A DNA stretch of 64,000 bases, from the NCBI RefSeq assembly GCF_018383905.1, contig NZ_JAGYWA010000005.1, forward strand, positions 124,001 through 188,000, written 5' to 3'. The notes beneath the pieces were generated by a model that saw nothing but the letters and a program-made list of their open reading frames with translations, had not been told where the DNA came from and ran no database searches. The number at the start of each line of letters is the position of its first letter. Position 1 is the stretch's first letter. This DNA is from Flavobacterium branchiicola. GTDB lineage: Bacteria > Bacteroidota > Bacteroidia > Flavobacteriales > Flavobacteriaceae. Shown here piece after piece: positions 17,922 through 27,251 of this stretch. The position numbers were made by a program, and so were the translations under genes.

Positions 17922-18785
17922 TTATTCGTAAATAAATGTTTTTTCAGTTTTTACGATTCCATTTTCTTCAATTTGAGAACAGAAAATCGGAAAGTTTAAT
18001 TTGTTGTATTTATACTTTCTGCTTACAGCTACCAGCGCCGTAGATGAAGGGCTAAAATTCATTTCATTGTTATAAGATATATCCTCAAAAGTAAATTCAT
18101 CTTCGTGATACGAAATCATCGGTACAATTACTTTATAATTATCACCAAAAAGACTCTGAACGATTAACTGATCTACCGATTTTTTGTCATCATAAGTAAA
18201 TGTTTTAGAGATTTTATCTCCAACTAATCCTTTATGTTTCGAAACATTATCGTTAACGTAAACATATTCGATTTTACCAATAATTTGTTTGTTTTTGTCG
18301 CGTGAAGTACGTCTTACAATGATCCCGTTTTCAACAATATATTCAATATCGTCAAGCAAATTTTGATGATTTGTACTCTTTTTTGTGGTAACTTTTATCC
18401 TTGCTCCTTCATAACCAAAAGTCACTACTTTGGTAATGTAATCAGGGCCTTCCTGATATTTTTTAACAAATTTAGTGATATTATTATCTGCATTGTAAGT
18501 GTAGTTTATAACCTCTTTCCAGTCACTTCCAACTTTATCTTTTACAGTCATATCTAGTAAACCACTCTTATTGTAAAAAAAGTGCTGCACAACATCAGAA
18601 GTAGTGATGGTTTGTATCTTCCCGTCTTTAAACACAACGGTTTTGTTTACAATTTCACCATCTTTAGAGTTTTGGTAGTTTGTTTTTATAATGTTGATTT
18701 GCTTTAATCGAACAGGGGCATCTTCCTGACTGTGTAGCAAAAAAGGAAATACCATCATTATGATGGCAAGAAAGTAGGTTTTCAT
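17922..18785 (-). CDS. Secreted protein with YD/RHS-like beta repeats, function unknown
   Basis: 287 residues from the ATG at 18783-18785, which is followed by a signal peptide (MKTYFLAIIMMVFPFLLHSQ). The mature protein is built of strands such as TVVFKDGKIQTITTSDVVQHFFYNKSG and NYTYNADNNITKFVKKY that resemble the YD-repeat style of secreted Bacteroidota proteins. There is no enzyme motif. It is transcribed leftward after the DUF5689 lipoprotein, but a 139-base gap separates them. Confidence 0.7.
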   Translation of the reverse strand: MKTYFLAIIMMVFPFLLHSQEDAPVRLKQINIIKTNYQNSKDGEIVNKTVVFKDGKIQTITTSDVVQHFFYNKSGLLDMTVKDKVGSDWKEVINYTYNADNNITKFVKKYQEGPDYITKVVTFGYEGARIKVTTKKSTNHQNLLDDIEYIVENGIIVRRTSRDKNKQIIGKIEYVYVNDNVSKHKGLVGDKISKTFTYDDKKSVDQLIVQSLFGDNYKVIVPMISYHEDEFTFEDISYNNEMNFSPSSTALVAVSRKYKYNKLNFPIFCSQIEENGIVKTEKTFIYE

Positions 18786-18924
18786 TTTGTTTTTGTATTG
18801 ATTTGGGATGACCAAAATACAAAATTCTTCCAAAATTAACAGTTTAAATCTGAAAATTCGCTTTCTTTTTTACATTTTGCGCCAAATGCAGAGCCAATTT
18901 TACATTCTTTACAACAAAACAAGT

Positions 18925-20274
18925 TTATTTTTCTCCAAAAATTTTAACGTCATCAACCATAAATGCTCCATTTAACGTTTTATCTTTTCCAGAGCCCACA
19001 TATCTAAATGCAATATGAACATTTCCCTGATAAGCTGATAAGTCTATTCCGCCAGAACTAATAAAAGCTCTTGAAGGTGTAGATAATGAAGGTACTTTTG
19101 CTTCCAGTTTTGTCCATTTTGCTTTAGTAATACTGGAACCATCAAAATTTGTTGAGACGTAAACTTCAAGTGTATTTAAAGGCGAATCGACTTTTAAATC
19201 ATGTTGTGCACTTCTAAAAGACAGTGTAGCATTTTTATAATTGGTTAAATTAATTTTTGGAGAAACCAGCCACGCAATATTTTCTGCGGCCGTAGTACTC
19301 GTAGTATTAAACTCTGCATAACCATTTCCGGCATAAACCATACTCTTCCATAATTTACTCGCTTTCTCTACAATATTACTCCAGCCTAGTAGTACAAAAT
19401 TCACATTGTTTTTAACGGATTGAAAATCTTCAGCAAAAATTGGTGTGTTTCTTTTTCCATTCATTACAATATCACTTTCAGATCGAATCATTAATTGATA
19501 ATCAGAACTAAACTTAGTTAGAATTCCCCTCACTTTTCCACTGCCCTCGGGAACAAAATGATCTGCAAATTTTGCATAACCACTTGTTCTGAAAATAATT
19601 TGGTAGCCTGATTTGTCTCTTAAATTCCAATTGGTTGACCCACCCACATTATTTGATTCTTCAAAATAATGACGACCCAAAGCGGCCTCTGTAAACTCAA
19701 CATCGTTTAGTTCTATCAGAGTATTTAACTTACTGTCAGAAAGCGCTTCTTCGACAGAAAGCGATTCTACTAATTCATTTTCATTTATAGAAGTGCACGA
19801 TGCATTCAATACCTCTTTAATTTCATTCTGCGAAATTCTCCCAATTGTGGGATCTCCTGCATTACTTACATATAAAGTTCCTATCCTTAAACCTCCAAAG
19901 TATAAATCGGTAAATTGGTTTTTAAGCTTTATGTAAACTTTATTCCCAATTCTGTAATCAATATAACTATTTGACATATCAACGGGAACACTAAAACCAA
20001 TTGCAGAATTTTGTGAAGATGCTTTTGTTTGAAAAGAAATACTTTTGAAAAAATTTCCCTCTTCATCACTTGAAACAACAAAGGCTTCTATAACATCATC
20101 ATAAGAATATTGTTTTGCAACATTTCCAGAAAGCTCGTAAACTTTTTCAACTGTTTTGTTTACTGCAAAATCTGGTTGTGTGCATTCTAACTTAGGATTT
20201 TCAATTTCATTATTGCAACTCCAAAAAGACAGTAAAGACAAGATAAAAAATGATTTTAATAGACTATTTTTCAT
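18925..20274 (-). CDS. DUF5689 lipoprotein with C-terminal choice-of-anchor J-type domain
   Basis: 449 residues, lipobox LSFWSC with Cys20. The N-terminal half (about 35-270) has the DUF5689 layout with SYDDVIEAFVVSSDEEGNFFKSI and IDYRIGNKVYIKL. The C-terminal half (about 280-449) is a jelly-roll-like domain with AEDFQSVKNN, the WLVSPKINLTNYKNATLSFRS block and AFMVDDVKIFG, as in carbohydrate-binding or anchor modules. It starts 18 bases after the TonB receptor and is almost surely its surface partner, though a SusD homologue is absent. The ligand is unknown. Confidence 0.85.
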   Translation of the reverse strand: MKNSLLKSFFILSLLSFWSCNNEIENPKLECTQPDFAVNKTVEKVYELSGNVAKQYSYDDVIEAFVVSSDEEGNFFKSISFQTKASSQNSAIGFSVPVDMSNSYIDYRIGNKVYIKLKNQFTDLYFGGLRIGTLYVSNAGDPTIGRISQNEIKEVLNASCTSINENELVESLSVEEALSDSKLNTLIELNDVEFTEAALGRHYFEESNNVGGSTNWNLRDKSGYQIIFRTSGYAKFADHFVPEGSGKVRGILTKFSSDYQLMIRSESDIVMNGKRNTPIFAEDFQSVKNNVNFVLLGWSNIVEKASKLWKSMVYAGNGYAEFNTTSTTAAENIAWLVSPKINLTNYKNATLSFRSAQHDLKVDSPLNTLEVYVSTNFDGSSITKAKWTKLEAKVPSLSTPSRAFISSGGIDLSAYQGNVHIAFRYVGSGKDKTLNGAFMVDDVKIFGEK

Positions 20275-20292
20275 GATGATAATTTTTCAGTT

Positions 20293-23115
20293 TTATAACC
20301 CAATTGTAAGATTTAGAAAATAAGTTCGTCCGTAACCATAATAATATTTAGGCCCAAAAGAAGGAGTTCCACTAGAAACATCCTGATTTAATGCTCTGAA
20401 ATTTGCATTTCTGGCTTGCTCAAAACCTCCCGTTTTATAAGTTAAATCCAAAGCATTATTTACGCTGGCAAAAAGACCAATATACTTTTTATGAATACGC
20501 CAGGATTTACCTCCATTTAGATTTAGCAAAGTCACAGGATTAAATTTTTCCTGTTTTAGTAATTCATCTCCCCTTTCAGAAGTTGCCTCTGGAAACGGAA
20601 AACCATTTATTGAATTGATATAGAATTGTCGCGTTCTGGAAATTGGAGAGACATCAATATAACTTTCTGCCAAATAATTAATATTGGTTCCTATCCACCA
20701 AAATTTTGGATCACGGTATTCTAATCCTAATGAAAAAGCTTGTTGCGGAGTTCCCGCTTGTTTGTAATCTTTAAGATATGACGGCCCAAAATCAAAAGTT
20801 ACCGGCGTATTGGTCTTGGCTAAATTGGCATCATTTGTAATGGTAACATTTGGATTACTATTATAAATATAACTCCCGTATGCGACTGAAAAAGTCGTTT
20901 TTAAAGTGGACAACATTTGATATTCGAAACTTAATTCTGCTCCACTATTTTTTTTATCCAAGTGTGTTAAAGTCTGACTTACAAAAGCATCCACAGCATC
21001 GTAACCAGCTCCCTTATCAAAGATTCCTTCAGCATAAAAAAAAGAGGTTTGTGAGGCGTTTTTAATTAAAGTATAATAAGTCGATAAACGCAATTTCAAT
21101 TTTGGGGAATGATAAACATAATTAAGCTCGGCGCTACTAATGTTTTCACTTTCAACACCATCAATGACCGTATTATTTAAGCGTGAATTAGAAAACGTAT
21201 TTCGTAATGAAGGTGCTCGGGTAAGATGAGCTCCATTAAAAAACAACAATTGTTTTCCTGAGATTTTATAGGTAAAACCGCCTTTAAAACCGAAGTTTTC
21301 AAAATTGACTTTTGCGCTTTTTCCTAAAGAATTTGTCGGATAAAGTCCGTTTTGATACAATCCTTCCCTTTGATAATCGGATATCGAATACAATTGTGCC
21401 AAATAAAATTCTGTTTTATTATAGGAAAATTTAAACTGTGCAAAAGCATCCAGAACATTTGCCAAAAAATTATAATTATAGCCATATGTATCCCCTACTT
21501 TTACTTGTCTGTTAGGATTTTGCAAATCAGATTGCGAAAGACTTCCTTTATAAAAAGGATCAATATCATCAAAATATGCTCCACCAAGAAGATCCAGTAA
21601 ATACTGAAAATTATGGGATTTTAGATTCCGAAAAGTAAATCCTCCATCAAAAGAAATATTAGGCGTAATTTGTTTATTTAGATTAGAATTCAGTGCAAAA
21701 GTTCGATCATCGGTTCTGTCTTCGTACAAAACATAATGACTTTTTGCAGGTTCAAAACCGTTTTTACCAGGTTTTTGATTTGCCAGATAAATTTCGTTCC
21801 AATCAATTTGAGGATTAGCGAGAAATGCAATTCTGTTTTTCTCTGCCTTTTCATAATCCGGAGTAAAATCACCTGAAAATTCCCCCTTGTCTTTTGCGTA
21901 AAGAGAGCTAAAATAACTCGGCATCTTTTTATAATAAACAGGGTCCGGACTATCTGCATTTTGATAATCTAAATTACTGTTTCCCACTTTTCCGAATTGA
22001 TACATCGCACTCGAATTCAGATTTGTTTTATCATCAATTTTAAAATAATGATTTAACATAAACAGTGGCTCTTCGATATTTTTCACTCTCGCATTTCGTT
22101 TTTTATCATTCTGATATCCCCAATACGAATTGTACTTTTCCCCCATTAAACTGGTTACTTCATTTGTATTGGCAGAATTTTTAGCGCGGGAATTTGGCGT
22201 ATAGAATCCGGTAAAATTTAGGGATTGCCTCTTATTTAATTTCTTTTCTACGCTAATAAAAAAAGAATCAGCATTAAAACTTGTTCCCTCAAAATAACTT
22301 TCGTCAGCCCATCTTTTACCAGCCGAAATTGCATATGCCCAACCCGACGCATTCATTCCCGATGCATAGGTTCCAATTGCCCGCCAGGAATACGTTGTAT
22401 TACTTCCTGAAAACGTAAGTGAAACTCCTTTACGATATAAAGAAGCTTGCGTAAAAATTTGTTGTGTTCCTAAAATTCCACCGAAAGTATAATTTGAAAA
22501 TGCTGTTCCTACTGAAAATTCCTGATTACGAAGAACACTATTTAAACCTCCCCAATTACCCCATTGTGGTCTTCCGTCATAAATTTTATTCATGACCATT
22601 CCGTTGAGCATCATGGTACCGTTTTCACTATCGAGCCCGCGAACCCTAAATCGGGTCTGTCCCCAATTAAATGCCGACGCTTGCATAAAAGCATCTTTTG
22701 AAGATTGCAAAAGTCCAGAAGTCATTTCAGATGAACTGCTGTCATCCGAAAAATCACTATCAGACAACGTAATCAATGCTGCCGGAACTTCGTCTGAATA
22801 TGTATCTTCTAGTTGTAAAATACCAAGATCTATATTTTGTCCTGAATTAGACCGTACTTTTAAAAGGAAATCTTTATAACCCTGACTTCTCAGCAAAAGT
22901 AATTGCTCTTTTTTGGGAAATATATGTAGTTCAAATTTCCCTGTTTTTGATGTGAGGCCCATCACAGCAGTATTTTGTATCGTCACCACTACATTTTCCA
23001 ACGGATTTTGAGTTCGGGTATCAATAACAATTCCGGTTACAGTGATTTCTGTTTGTGAAAAAGCAGAATTAAAGAAACATGTAATAAAGAAAAAGACTAA
23101 GTATTTTTTAACCAT
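20293..23115 (-). CDS. TonB-dependent receptor with N-terminal carboxypeptidase-regulatory-like domain
   Basis: 940 residues with a signal peptide (about 1-20). A beta-sandwich extension follows (TVTGIVIDTRTQNPLENVVVTIQNT, about 25-110), then a plug with RFRVRGLDSENGTMMLNGMVMN at about 155-175, and a long 22-strand barrel ending NLTIGL. It uses TonB energy to import a substrate across the outer membrane. Together with the DUF5689 lipoprotein it resembles a SusCD-like pair, but the partner is not SusD-type, so the substrate (peptide, glycan or metal chelate) stays open. Confidence 0.92.
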   Translation of the reverse strand: MVKKYLVFFFITCFFNSAFSQTEITVTGIVIDTRTQNPLENVVVTIQNTAVMGLTSKTGKFELHIFPKKEQLLLLRSQGYKDFLLKVRSNSGQNIDLGILQLEDTYSDEVPAALITLSDSDFSDDSSSSEMTSGLLQSSKDAFMQASAFNWGQTRFRVRGLDSENGTMMLNGMVMNKIYDGRPQWGNWGGLNSVLRNQEFSVGTAFSNYTFGGILGTQQIFTQASLYRKGVSLTFSGSNTTYSWRAIGTYASGMNASGWAYAISAGKRWADESYFEGTSFNADSFFISVEKKLNKRQSLNFTGFYTPNSRAKNSANTNEVTSLMGEKYNSYWGYQNDKKRNARVKNIEEPLFMLNHYFKIDDKTNLNSSAMYQFGKVGNSNLDYQNADSPDPVYYKKMPSYFSSLYAKDKGEFSGDFTPDYEKAEKNRIAFLANPQIDWNEIYLANQKPGKNGFEPAKSHYVLYEDRTDDRTFALNSNLNKQITPNISFDGGFTFRNLKSHNFQYLLDLLGGAYFDDIDPFYKGSLSQSDLQNPNRQVKVGDTYGYNYNFLANVLDAFAQFKFSYNKTEFYLAQLYSISDYQREGLYQNGLYPTNSLGKSAKVNFENFGFKGGFTYKISGKQLLFFNGAHLTRAPSLRNTFSNSRLNNTVIDGVESENISSAELNYVYHSPKLKLRLSTYYTLIKNASQTSFFYAEGIFDKGAGYDAVDAFVSQTLTHLDKKNSGAELSFEYQMLSTLKTTFSVAYGSYIYNSNPNVTITNDANLAKTNTPVTFDFGPSYLKDYKQAGTPQQAFSLGLEYRDPKFWWIGTNINYLAESYIDVSPISRTRQFYINSINGFPFPEATSERGDELLKQEKFNPVTLLNLNGGKSWRIHKKYIGLFASVNNALDLTYKTGGFEQARNANFRALNQDVSSGTPSFGPKYYYGYGRTYFLNLTIGL

Positions 23116-23240
23116 TTAAAAATCCAATTTACTTTGAAAATAATTTTAGGATGATAATCCTTTATTCAAAAGATAAAATTGGCTTTTGGAAAAGTGATAT
23201 TGCTATAAATTCAAATATAGGCAAAATATTTAATATTAAA

Positions 23241-23278
23241 TAAATTCTTACAAATTTTATTGAATATTAATCAAAAAT
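23241..23278 (+). repeat. Direct repeat, copy on the 3' side of the symE-like gene
   Basis: The sequence TAAATTCTTACAAATTTTAT, continuing to 23278, recurs at 23746-23782 with about four substitutions and one missing base. The two copies are 505 bases apart and enclose the symE-like gene. Confidence 0.6.
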
Positions 23279-23334
23279 AAAAAACAAGAAATGAGCGGGT
23301 TTTTCAGAAATTAGATTAAGATTACTCCATCACT

Positions 23335-23616
23335 TTATATTTCTTTTGTGGGTTTTATTACTATCATATCTTTCATGACAGTAATGGTTAAGTCTTTATC
23401 GACGATAAATCCCGCTCCCTGTAACCAATTGCCACAAAGACGAATTAACGGAACTACTTTAGGTTTGCGATTGTACATGTCTGTAGAACGCGATATTCTA
23501 TGAAAAGAATATGTTTTAATACGGCGAACAGATAAGATTTCGGATGTTCTTTTTAGGTCAGAACTTGCATTTGTGGTTTTCGATTTCTTTGCTTTTTCTT
23601 TGTGACTCATTTTCAC
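23335..23616 (-). CDS. SymE-like type I toxin family protein
   Basis: 93 residues. The C-terminal 45 residues match the SymE fold: VPLIRLCGNWLQGAGFIVDK followed by DLTITVMKDMIVIKPTKEI. SymE of E. coli is an SOS-induced toxin with an AbrB-like fold, reported to act on RNA and nucleoids and repressed by the antisense RNA SymR. Bacteroidota have many SymE-like genes without a shown partner. An extra basic N-terminus of about 40 residues is present. The gene stands alone between two direct repeats. Confidence 0.75.
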   Translation of the reverse strand: MKMSHKEKAKKSKTTNASSDLKRTSEILSVRRIKTYSFHRISRSTDMYNRKPKVVPLIRLCGNWLQGAGFIVDKDLTITVMKDMIVIKPTKEI

Positions 23617-23745
23617 TTCTTTTTAATGACAGGAAATAAAACCGATTCCGGTCTTTTCCGTTAAATAATTAGCACACGAAGCTACGAAGCTTCGCTCTGC
23701 CTTTTCATGAAAGTGTAAGTCATTGCGAAAATACTAAAAACTAAG

Positions 23746-23782
23746 TAAATTCCTATAATTTTATTAAATATTAATCAAAAAT
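23746..23782 (+). repeat. Direct repeat, copy on the 5' side of the symE-like gene
   Basis: This is the second copy of the repeat at 23241-23278, sharing the run ATATTAATCAAAAAT at its right end. Together they bracket the 282-bp toxin gene like the scars of an insertion or duplication. Confidence 0.6.
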
Positions 23783-23795
23783 GAGAAAAGCAGAA

Positions 23796-25013
23796 TTATG
23801 CTGTTACTCTAATTTTAGAAACCATAAAAGCAATCAGAACACCAAAGATTCCGATAAAGGCAAAAGAAAACTGGAGTCCAAAGTTTTGAGCAATATGACC
23901 AATTACCGGTGGCCCCATTAAAAAGCCAAGAAAACTTACGCTCGAAACTATTGTTAAAGCTTCTCCTGCTGGAACGGTCGGGTTTTTTCCTGCCAAACTA
24001 TAAACGGTAGGAACAATAGTAGCAACACCCAAACCAACAGCCATAAAAGCAATAGTACAAGGAATAATATAAGGAAGAAAAACGGCTGTAAAAAGTCCGG
24101 CAGAAATCATAACGCCACTAATTTGCATAACACGCTCACGGCCAAATTTATTAATAAGACCATCGCCTAAGAATCTTCCGCTCGCCATCATGATCATAAA
24201 CGAGGTATATCCTAAAATTACCAATGGTCCGGGAGCTTTTACAATATCTTTAAAATAAACACCGCTCCAGTCAAACATTACGCCTTCGCTTGCCATACTG
24301 CAAAAACCAATAACGCCCAACCAGATTAAAGTAGCATCCGGTTTTGCGAACAATTTCTTTTTCTCTGTTTTATGCTTAATTTTTTCTTTGGCTTTGACCA
24401 AAAATTTAAAGTTAAAGGCAACCATTAGCAGGACAACCGCTCCAACGATTATAAAATGATGTAACGGAGTTAGATTTAAAGCCAGCATCCCTAAGCCTAC
24501 TAAAGCTCCCGTAAATCCGGCAAAACTCCACATGCCATGAAAAGAAGACATGATTGTTTTTCTAAAAAGTACTTCGGTATAAACGCCTTGCGTATTTACG
24601 GCTATGTTGGCTAAATTCCCAAATAAACCAAACAGAAATAAGCCAACAGATAATTGAAAAGCTGTTGTTGCCAAGCCTAAATTTGCCAGACACAAAACGT
24701 ACATGATTAAAGAGAAAACCAGGATGCGATGACTTCCAAATTTGGTAACCATTTTTCCCGAAAAAGGCATAATAACCAATTGCCCCATTGGCAGGGCAAA
24801 AAGTATCGATCCTAAATCACCTTCGGTTAAATGCAAAGCGGTTTTAATATCGGGAATTCGGCTTGCCCAGGTCGCAAAACTCAAACCCATACCAAAATAA
24901 AACATTCCAACTGCAAAACGAATTCGATTTAAATAAGAGGCTTTTGCTTCTCTGTAAACTTTCTTGATTTTTCCTTTGGTCTGAAAAAGTTGTAATGGAT
25001 TGAAATTTATCAA
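23796..25013 (-). CDS. Major facilitator superfamily transporter (YbjJ-like)
   Basis: 405 residues with twelve predicted membrane helices. The segment FATWASRIPDIKTALHLTEGDLGSILFALPMGQLVIMPF (parts, about 45-85) is typical of the YbjJ/FucP-like sugar-type MFS group, with a motif A variant GKMVTKFGSHRIL in the loop after helix 2. A matching loop DGLINKFGRERVM lies after helix 8. The substrate is unknown. It is monocistronic. A possible start is the ATG at 25011-25013. Confidence 0.85.
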   Translation of the reverse strand: MINFNPLQLFQTKGKIKKVYREAKASYLNRIRFAVGMFYFGMGLSFATWASRIPDIKTALHLTEGDLGSILFALPMGQLVIMPFSGKMVTKFGSHRILVFSLIMYVLCLANLGLATTAFQLSVGLFLFGLFGNLANIAVNTQGVYTEVLFRKTIMSSFHGMWSFAGFTGALVGLGMLALNLTPLHHFIIVGAVVLLMVAFNFKFLVKAKEKIKHKTEKKKLFAKPDATLIWLGVIGFCSMASEGVMFDWSGVYFKDIVKAPGPLVILGYTSFMIMMASGRFLGDGLINKFGRERVMQISGVMISAGLFTAVFLPYIIPCTIAFMAVGLGVATIVPTVYSLAGKNPTVPAGEALTIVSSVSFLGFLMGPPVIGHIAQNFGLQFSFAFIGIFGVLIAFMVSKIRVTA

Positions 25014-25243
25014 AATGATCTCGTTTTGGGATTATATCATAAAAGTACAAAAATCCTTTATTATATAGTTACACAGCTTAGTTCTTCGCTTATTTATATC
25101 GTTATTGTTTATAATTAAAGACTTTCTGCACTAAAGAAACGTTTTATAAAATCCTTGTATTGCTATTGCAAAAACTACTTCTGCAATTATATTATTACTT
25201 AATATTCATGAATTATCTAATTGTCTAATTATCTAATTAAGAT

Positions 25244-25251
25244 TACTTTTG
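25244..25251 (+). promoter_or_regulatory. -7 box at the pth start
   Basis: TACTTTTG (a TAnnTTTG match) lies only 4 bases before the ATG at 25256. Transcription would then start at or near that ATG, so the mRNA may be leaderless or translation may begin at the next ATG (25316). AT-rich 9-base repeats (TAATTATCTAATTGTCTAAT) lie just upstream. Confidence 0.45.
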
Positions 25252-25255
25252 CCTT

Positions 25256-25930
25256 ATGATAAAATGGATAACAAAACTGTTTTCATCACCACAAAAAGAA
25301 GAGAACATAGACTATATGAAACCGGAGGTTCACGAACACCAAAAAAACAATATAAAAAACGTGAGTAAAAAATATCTAATCGTAGGACTTGGTAATATTG
25401 GTGCCGAATACGTAAATACAAGACACAACATTGGTTTTAAGGTACTTGATTTTTTAGCCAAAAAAGAAGGCCTTTCTTTTGAAACGGTAAAATTGGGTGC
25501 TTTGGCGGAATATAAATTTAAAGGCAGAACTTTTTTTCTTCTGAAACCAAATACTTATATGAATCTCAGCGGAAAAGCGGTAAAATACTGGATGGATAAA
25601 GAAAATATTCCTCTGGAAAATATTTTAGTAATTACCGATGACTTGAATTTGTCTTTCGGAACTATCCGAATTAAACCAAAAGGAAGTGACGGAGGTCATA
25701 ATGGCCTAAAAAACATCAATTTGGTATTAAATACACAACAATATACCCGTTTTAGATTTGGAATCAGTGATCAGTTTAAAAAAGGGCAACAGGTTGATTA
25801 TGTTTTAGGTGAATGGGACGAAGAGGAAAAAGCAAAATTGGCAGAACGTCTTGAAGTATCGGCAGAAATTATAAAATCATTTGGAACTGCCGGATTGGAA
25901 AACACGATGACGACTTTTAATGGAAAATAA
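25256..25930 (+). CDS. pth: Peptidyl-tRNA hydrolase
   Basis: 224 residues (or 204 if translation starts at the ATG at 25316). The core begins KYLIVGLGNIGAEYVNTRHNIGF, containing the catalytic His of RHNIGF; KPNTYMNLSGKAV and the DDLNLSFGTIRIKPKGSDGGHNGLKNI blocks (by parts) follow. Pth frees tRNA from peptidyl-tRNA dropped by ribosomes. The 37-residue N-terminal extension is longer than in E. coli but is common in Flavobacteriia. Confidence 0.95.
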   Translation: MIKWITKLFSSPQKEENIDYMKPEVHEHQKNNIKNVSKKYLIVGLGNIGAEYVNTRHNIGFKVLDFLAKKEGLSFETVKLGALAEYKFKGRTFFLLKPNTYMNLSGKAVKYWMDKENIPLENILVITDDLNLSFGTIRIKPKGSDGGHNGLKNINLVLNTQQYTRFRFGISDQFKKGQQVDYVLGEWDEEEKAKLAERLEVSAEIIKSFGTAGLENTMTTFNGK

Positions 25931-26025
25931 AGATTTACAAGCATTTAAGACTTTAAAAATCGAATTATAAATTTATTAAATTGAATAATAACGAAATAGT
26001 ATTTTCAATTCCAAAGTTAAATGTC

Positions 26026-26033
26026 TAAATTTG
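26026..26033 (+). promoter_or_regulatory. -7 box of the sod promoter
   Basis: TAAATTTG fits TAnnTTTG and leaves a leader of about 30 bases before the sod ATG at 26069. No good -33 match is visible. Confidence 0.4.
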
Positions 26034-26068
26034 GATAAATTATTATAAATCATAAAAATCATAATATC

Positions 26069-26680
26069 ATGGCTTTTGAATTACCACAATTACCTTATGC
26101 ATATGATGCATTAGAACCACATATTGATGCTCGTACAATGGAAATTCACCATTCTAAACATCATAATGCATACACAACAAATCTTAATGCTGCTATTGCA
26201 GGGACAGATTTGGAAGGAAAAACAATCGAAAATATCTTAATCAACTTAGATAAATCTAATGCTGCAGTTCGCAACAATGGTGGAGGTTTTTACAACCACA
26301 ATTTATTCTGGACTGTAATGTCTCCAAACGGAGGAGGATTACCAACTGGCGATTTATTGGCAGCAATCGAAGCTTCTTTTGGAACTTTTGAAGAATTTAA
26401 AGCAAAATTTGCTAAAGCGGGAGCTTCTCAATTTGGTTCTGGATGGGCTTGGTTAACAGTTCAAAAAGGAGGAAAATTAGAAGTTGTAGGTACTCCAAAT
26501 CAAGATAATCCATTAATGCCAGAAGTTGCTGGTCACGGTGGAACTCCAATTTTAGGAATGGATGTTTGGGAGCACGCTTACTACTTAAACTACCAAAACA
26601 GAAGACCAGATTACATCGAAGCTTTCTTTAATGTAATTAACTGGACAGAAGTATCTAGAAGATTTGCTTTAGACAAATAA
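26069..26680 (+). CDS. Superoxide dismutase, iron/manganese type
   Basis: 203 residues, normal length. The four metal ligands are visible: His in [12 protein letters not shown] (about 27), His in FYNHNLFW (about 76), and Asp and His in [13 protein letters not shown] (about 165 and 169). It dismutates superoxide in the cytoplasm. The metal (Fe or Mn) cannot be told reliably by eye. It has its own promoter and terminator. Confidence 0.95.
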   Translation: MAFELPQLPYAYDALEPHIDARTMEIHHSKHHNAYTTNLNAAIAGTDLEGKTIENILINLDKSNAAVRNNGGGFYNHNLFWTVMSPNGGGLPTGDLLAAIEASFGTFEEFKAKFAKAGASQFGSGWAWLTVQKGGKLEVVGTPNQDNPLMPEVAGHGGTPILGMDVWEHAYYLNYQNRRPDYIEAFFNVINWTEVSRRFALDK

Positions 26681-26702
26681 GAAAATAGAATATAGAGTAA
26701 AG

Positions 26703-26741
26703 AAAAAAGACGGATGGCCTGATTGCTATCCGTCTTTTTTT
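26703..26741 (+). terminator. Rho-independent terminator of sod
   Basis: GACGGAT (26709-26715) pairs with ATCCGTC (26728-26734), followed by a long T run. It ends the sod transcript before the converging small RNA genes. Confidence 0.8.
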
Positions 26742-26809
26742 GTTTCCATATAAATTATGTTCAACAATCTTTATTCTTTGCTCTATTTTCTTTCTTCTGA
26801 ACATAAAAT

Positions 26810-26880
26810 AAAAAAGGCGAAATCTCTTTCGCCTTTTTTGCCCCAAATCTACCATAAACTTAACCTACTAATGTTATGGT
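26810..26880 (-). ncRNA. Tandem small RNA gene, copy 1
   Basis: Read on the minus strand, the transcript would start near CCATAACATTAGTAGG and continue to GGGGC, then a terminator stem GGCGAAA-GAGA-TTTCGCC and a T run. The 5' part can pair CCATAA with TTATGG. The 40-base 5' body is identical in all three copies (26810, 26993, 27177). It has no ORF with a ribosome site. A weaker promoter (TACATTTA at 26885-26892) lies just upstream. The function and any Rfam match (for example Flavo-1) are untested. Confidence 0.65.
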
Positions 26881-26992
26881 TCTGTAAATGTATGACAGCT
26901 ATTTGTAGCAAAAAAACTTTTTAGATGAATGGTAAATATATCCGATAAAGGGAACACTTTGTTTTGTAGAAAGTAAGAGAGGTATAAAAAAT

Positions 26993-27063
26993 AAAAAAGG
27001 CGAAATCTCTTTCGCCTTTTTTGCCCCAAATCTACCATAAACTTAACCTACTAATGTTATGGT
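26993..27063 (-). ncRNA. Tandem small RNA gene, copy 2
   Basis: Same 40-base body and the same terminator stem GGCGAAA/TTTCGCC (27010-27016 against 26999-27005). It is 183 bases from copy 1, and the spacer between the copies (ACTTTTTAGATGAATGGTAA and flanks) is also duplicated, so the unit arose by tandem duplication. The -7 region is TATATTTA at 27068-27075, without a clear -33 box. Confidence 0.65.
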
Positions 27064-27176
27064 TCAGTAAATATATGGCGACTATATGTAGTAAAAAAAC
27101 TTTTTAGATGAATGGTAAATATTTTCGATAAAGTGATTCTAGTAATCTCTTTTGTAAATACTTATCTGAATAAAAT

Positions 27177-27248
27177 AAAAAAGGTGGAATTGCTTCCACC
27201 CTTTTTGCCCCAAATCTACCATAAACTTAACCTACTAATGTTATGGTA
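27177..27248 (-). ncRNA. Tandem small RNA gene, copy 3, with the best promoter
   Basis: The body is the same as in copies 1 and 2, but the terminator stem is GGTGGAA-GCAA-TTCCACC. Relative to the other copies, paired bases changed on both arms, which supports selection for the stem. It is first in the transcription direction and has the strongest promoter (27252-27283). It lies downstream of and on the same strand as purF, but with its own promoter. Confidence 0.7.
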
Positions 27249-27251
27249 TTT

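Noticed and set aside
22592..22879. 95-residue plus-strand frame opposite the TonB receptor
   Set aside because: It has no ribosome site or domain and overlaps the plug-coding region of the receptor.
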